In this document: positions 8,601 to 11,740 of the stretch, piece after piece
How positions within the stretch are numbered: position 1 is the first letter of the stretch
How the letters are laid out: every line of letters begins with the position of its first letter
Assembly (NCBI GenBank): GCA_015143735.1
Contig: VKHC01000476.1
Coordinates: 1 to 11,740 of the forward strand
Direction of reading: 5' to 3'
DNA: 11,740 nt
Source of the DNA: Synura sp. LO234KE
Lineage: Eukaryota; Sar; Synurophyceae; Synurales; Mallomonadaceae
Made by a program: the position numbers and the translations under genes
Notes under the pieces: model-generated
Told to the model about the DNA's origin: nothing
Seen by the model: the letters and a program-made list of their open reading frames with translations, nothing else
The model's database searches: none

Positions 8601-11600
8601 GGAACAGAGCCACGTCGCGCGCACTACCAACGAGTTCTTCTCGGGCACTGGCGACTTCGACGCTGGCTATGATGCTTCGGTACGCTAACTTCATCCAGCC
8701 TCCCAGTGTCCGGAACAGAGAAGAGCATATTATTCCCACACTAGTCGGCGTGTTGAAGGAGACTGGCAGAGTGGACTTGAAGTTAAGAAAGAGAGCGATA
8801 GCTGCACTTGGAGAGATATTGTTTTATATTTCCGCGCAAGATGAAGATCCAACGTCGGATACTGGAAGCGCAGAGGAGAAGGCGGCCCGAGGTGGCGGTG
8901 TGGGAGCAGCTCCTGCCACAGAGGCGAAGACGAAGTGGTTGGTCCCAGACACGGCCTTTACTGCGATATTAAAAGCCCTACGTGATGACCCCGACGAAGT
9001 GGTCAGACATTACGCTGCGAAGGTGGGTGATATTGTGGTGGAGGTGATTGCGTTGCGTTGGGGGTGGAATATTGTAATAGGTGCACATAAAAGTTTGCGT
9101 TTAGCACTAAATTTAGGTGGATGCACATGTGGTGAAGGAGTGAATGGTTGTCAGATATCACATCTGTTACGCCTTTTCCCGTAACAGTGTATCGTACAAG
9201 ACGAGAATAGAGGCTCAAGGTTCACTGGTGTCGGCCATGTCGTCGCAATCACTCATCTGCTCCGCCTCGCTCACTTGGCTCTATTCTATCTGTTCCTCGG
9301 GTACGATGACAGACAACAGAGAACATCCTGGCCCAAGGCTCGCTCTCCCATCGGCGACGGCTCTCCTCGCTCGAGACGGCGTTGAGGCTCTTGGAACTCG
9401 CCCACAGCAGTCGCAATGAGGCCATGCAGGTGCGTCAACGGTTCGCTAGTAACCGTCAGAAGATTGTGTCAAGTGGCTAGGAGTGGGTGTTTGGACGATA
9501 GCAATTTTACCGTTTCTCCATACCTGCAGTATTCGATTTTGATTTACAATGTAGTCTATGCATCTACAAAAGATACAGTCTATTCTATTCGACCTTCTCA
9601 TCCTTCAAGATCCGTTTGTAACGGTTTCAGATCACGTGTGGCGCGGCTCTCTCGCACCTCCTCGCACATGTACTCTCCTGCGGATCTCCCTCCTCCCCCG
9701 CTGTCCCCGAGTCTCCAGCGGCCACTCCCAACGTCATCGGTCTGCACTCCAATTCCCCCGGCCGCATAAGCCGACCCACGTCTGCAGTGACAAACAGTCC
9801 CAGTCCTACCGGGGCGAAACTCGTCGCTCGTGTGTTTGATAAGGGTGGGCTCCAGAGCGTATTAGATACCTTACGAGATGGTCCTCCCCGACTACAACAA
9901 TCTTACCTCAATGTGTTAAATATGATATTCAGCGGACCAGTAACGATCTTGGCTCCCGCCGACAGGAGAGCTGATAAATTTCTAGAAGGAGTTACCAGCG
10001 CCGTATCGAATGCCGGCAGTAACATGTCTTACCTTTTGACCCGAGCGAAAAACGCCAGCGAGCAGCATGTCGCGGAAGTAGAGTCTTCTTTGCGTTCCCA
10101 TCGTCAATTCATCTGCAAGAACCAATACGTCCTCCCAACTCTGCTTCGATTGATAGAGCAAGGAGGGACAGATTTAGTGCGGGCTAAAGCTCTGTTAGCC
10201 GCCCAATTGCTTTGCCGTTATCAATCTTCTTTTCTACCCGTATTGGGCGAAAAGAGATTGCCGTCAGTGTTGGTAAGACTTCTGGAGCAACCCATGTCAG
10301 CGATTGGAGGCAGGCTATCCGTGTCACAGAACGGCTTGGCATTGACTAGCAAACTCCGGTCTTCGCCGTTGTCGTATTTATCGAAATGCGCCATGTCTAT
10401 GCTTATTTTCGTCAAGACACTATTGCTGGAAAATTCTCTGCTTGTTACCGCCGAATTGCAGAAACTTGGTGCGGAGTTTGCGAGTACAGGACAGCCGTCA
10501 GAAGGGGCGACGAACCACCGCGCGTCTGTGACACCGTTGCTTACAATCACTGGTGCCCCAAGTCGCGCAGCGGGAGGGCGTAGACAGTTATCGTCATATC
10601 TGCCCGGGGTTCAGGTCGGGGACGGGTTGAGAGAGACTGCGCGGGCGGATTGCGAGCAGTTGTCTAATGCCGCGTCGTCGCTACGTGGAGCTATGTCCCT
10701 CGTCACCCTGCCCGCGCTACGTCGCATGGGCGTTAGTGAAATGTTTATTGTTGTGTTCTCGGATGCGTTGGATGCGCTCTGGGCTGTGAGGAAGCTGACG
10801 AAAGGAGGGGTGGGGGAGGAAGAGGGAGGAGGTATGGATGGTGGTGTATCGGGTGGGGGCAATGGACCAGGGGGAAGAGACCGTTTAGCAGAAATAGCCT
10901 CTGCACTGCTTGGTGTAGAGGAGGCATTGTTCGTGTGTCTGGAGACCGTGTCACAGGTTGACATACACGACCAGTCTGGGGCTGTGACGAGTGAGAAGGG
11001 CGATAAGGTGTCGCCGAGTAGTGGAGTGGCCATCACACTCATGTCCAAACTGATCCCCGTGACGGCCGTGTTTGCCGATCATTCAGACAGCAACGTGCGC
11101 GTTCTCGTTGCAGCGGTTTTACGACGGTTGACTCCGACGTTGGTGAGTTACAGTGTGACTGCAGAGCAGGCCTCTGACCGTAAACAACAACCTGGACATG
11201 GATTGATCGGTAATGATGGAGAGGACGACTCAGTAGATCGACTTGTCGCCGCACGAGAAGTCTGTCTGCGCGCTGTCTCTCGGCAAGCTCCCACACTCTT
11301 GTCGGATCAGGCACCTGTACCCCAATACACTATCCGTTTATTGGCCGATATTTGTTTGAGTTCTGATGAAGTGGCAACGACTGTATGCTCGGAGCTATTG
11401 CAGATGAAAGCGATTGCTCCGCTCGTTCGGCTCCTTCACGAGGTAGCGGAATACCCCCCGCCCTTGGATGGTGACCGTGACCCCACAGTAGATGTGGACC
11501 CTCAATTAGGGACATTACTTCAAGCTTTATTCGAGCGGAGGGACTGCCAGCAGGTGGCCCTGGAGAGTGGGTTGGCTACTGCGCTCTGGTCTTCTCTACG

Positions 11601-11740
11601 ATTGGCTGTAATACAGAGCAACGCTGAGCTGATTGACACATTATTGGGGCTGTTGCAAGCCGTGCTCAGTGCTGCCTCAACGGCACTTTCCTTGGAGGGC
11701 CAAGAGCGAGAGGACAGAGAAATCAAGAGTCGTGGAGCAC
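5679..11740 (+). CDS. ULK4: ULK4/RUNKEL-family Ser/Thr kinase with HEAT/ARM repeats (3' end beyond window)
   Basis: Exons: 5679-5804, 5898-6101, 6155-6675, 6916-7756, 7981-8121, 8251-8415, 8501-9022, 9313-9429 and 9631-11740+, giving about 1582 visible residues. The kinase domain (1-292) has glycine loop GKGDFSQV (11-18), VAIK with Lys33, helix-C Glu46, HCDIRPRN with Asp121 and Asn126, DFK (139-141) in place of DFG, MAPE (to 168), SDLW (Asp181) and EVVSHPFW at the end. The start MDKYHIYEEIG and WYETRNNLWLILEYC closely resemble plant RUNKEL and animal ULK4. A low-complexity acidic/Pro linker follows. A family motif, ESDLQ-VKPIV, spans the exon 4/5 junction. HEAT/ARM-type helices follow, including AALGEILFYIS (about 767-777), LRLIEQGGTDLVRAKALL (about 1052-1069) and APVPQYTIRLL (from 1440). 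The family acts on microtubules in cytokinesis and in cilia; members run about 1275-1320 residues, so this one is longer, with Pro/Ser/Gly-rich inserts. Exons 4 and 8 have uncertain borders. The symbol is by homology. Confidence 0.93.
5805..5897 (+). other. Kinase intron 1 (93 bp)
   Basis: The donor is the perfect consensus GTAAGT after AGC AAA, and the acceptor is CTTCGGTAAG, phase 0. It joins SMMSK to IVNEVQVMHKL, placing helix-C Glu46 at the expected distance from Lys33. The intron is very AT-rich. Confidence 0.88.
6102..6154 (+). other. Kinase intron 2 (53 bp)
   Basis: The donor is CTCAAG|GTACGA and the acceptor is TTCTACCTAG, phase 0. It joins DILAGLK to HMHSLGVLHCD, the helix E to catalytic-loop transition seen in this family. 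Unspliced reading meets a TAA at 6120-6122. Confidence 0.9.
6676..6915 (+). other. Kinase intron 3 (240 bp)
   Basis: The donor is GATTG|GTGCGC and the acceptor is CATGTCTCAG, phase 2. The split codon is TG+G, tryptophan. Joining gives RCDW-REVVSHPFW, matching the conserved R-x-x-W...H-x-FW end of the kinase domain. Unspliced, the frame runs on through a non-kinase peptide to a stop at 6776-6778. Confidence 0.88.
7757..7980 (+). other. Kinase intron 4 (224 bp) with a C-rich motif near its 3' end
   Basis: The donor is TTACAG|GTACAT and the acceptor is GTGTTCAG, phase 0. It joins DESDLQ to VKPIVCNKAIEPIERPSFKP, a recognisable ULK4-family block. Near its end, at 7951-7968, lie four C-runs (CCCCA repeats), whose complement has four G-runs able to form a G-quadruplex. 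Confidence 0.87.
8122..8250 (+). other. Kinase intron 5 (129 bp)
   Basis: The donor is GTACGA and the acceptor is CTGTGTGTAG, phase 0. It joins DLQAHLSL to IYRALSRTM, continuing an amphipathic helix. The stronger-looking acceptor CACTTTCTAG at about 8189 leads, in phase 0, to an in-frame stop, so the later acceptor is preferred. Confidence 0.75.
8416..8500 (+). other. Kinase intron 6 (85 bp)
   Basis: The donor is GCGGAG|GTACGG and the acceptor is TTTTTTAATCAG, phase 0, with a good pyrimidine tract. It joins LAYLGALAPAAE to VANTILNTNFLILVLR, a helix pair expected at this point of the repeat region. Confidence 0.88.
9023..9312 (+). other. Kinase intron 7 (acceptor uncertain)
   Basis: The donor GCGAAG|GTGGGT is clear and phase 0. 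The acceptor proposed here, GATGACAG before ACAACAGAGAAC, gives HYAAK-TTENILAQGSLS and a good frame into LETALRLLELAHSSRNEAMQ. It has a poor pyrimidine tract. An alternative acceptor at 9200 (TACAAG) would add an exon in a different frame and needs a further shift before about 9313. Confidence 0.55.
9430..9630 (+). other. Kinase intron 8 (201 bp)
   Basis: The donor is ATGCAG|GTGCGT and the acceptor is AACGGTTTCAG, phase 0. The downstream frame has a TAA at 9619-9621, so the exon must start after it. The joined protein reads NEAMQ-ITCGAALSHLLAHVL and continues open to the window end. Confidence 0.75.

Noticed and set aside
9301-9319. A 12- or 19-base micro-intron in the kinase gene
   Set aside because: It would repair the frame, but every other intron in the window is at least 51 bp. 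A longer intron or a base error is more likely.
10611-11314. Minus-strand ORFs opposite kinase exon 9
   Set aside because: The plus strand is a single open frame with HEAT/ARM-like helices and family motifs. The Pro/Ser-rich antisense frames are shadows.

Overview
The window is eukaryotic nuclear DNA. It holds three protein genes interrupted by short GT-AG introns (about 51-290 bp), no operon structure, and families found only in eukaryotes. The pair septin plus ULK4/RUNKEL-type kinase, with short introns and no transposon remains, suggests a unicellular, probably flagellated protist or alga. Land plants lack septins, and I cannot name the lineage from sequence alone. All exons avoid TAA, TAG and TGA, so the standard genetic code fits.

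Layout. 1-198: a 33-bp minisatellite with five identical units and a decayed sixth, running off the left edge. 199-1028: no convincing gene, but a perfect 16-bp palindrome and a TATA-like box. 1029-2626 (+): a two-exon gene for a 475-residue protein whose C-terminal half carries a PD-(D/E)XK-like nuclease signature, resembling the C-terminal nuclease modules of Crinkler/CR-type eukaryotic effectors. An in-frame stretch with a KRKR cluster follows its TGA stop. 2627-3702: gene-free, shared as the 3' flank of two convergent genes. 5534-3703 (-): a complete four-exon septin (495 residues) with all GTPase motifs, the septin unique element, an Ala/Pro-rich insertion inside the GTPase domain, and a long C-terminal coiled coil. 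5535-5678: a 144-bp AT-rich divergent intergenic region. 5679-11740 (+): a ULK4/RUNKEL-family kinase with at least nine exons, in order a kinase domain, a low-complexity linker and HEAT/ARM-type helical repeats. It is open at the right edge (about 1582 residues visible).

How they may work together. The septin and the ULK4/RUNKEL homologue are head to head and may share a promoter. Both families act in cytokinesis and at cilia (septins at the division site and ciliary base; RUNKEL in plant phragmoplast microtubules, ULK4 in ciliogenesis), so co-regulation is a reasonable but untested idea. The nuclease-like gene has no evident link to them. Splice sites were assigned by eye from reading-frame continuity and remembered family motifs. 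Two places in the kinase gene (7013-7208 and 9201-9312) remain ambiguous and are flagged.
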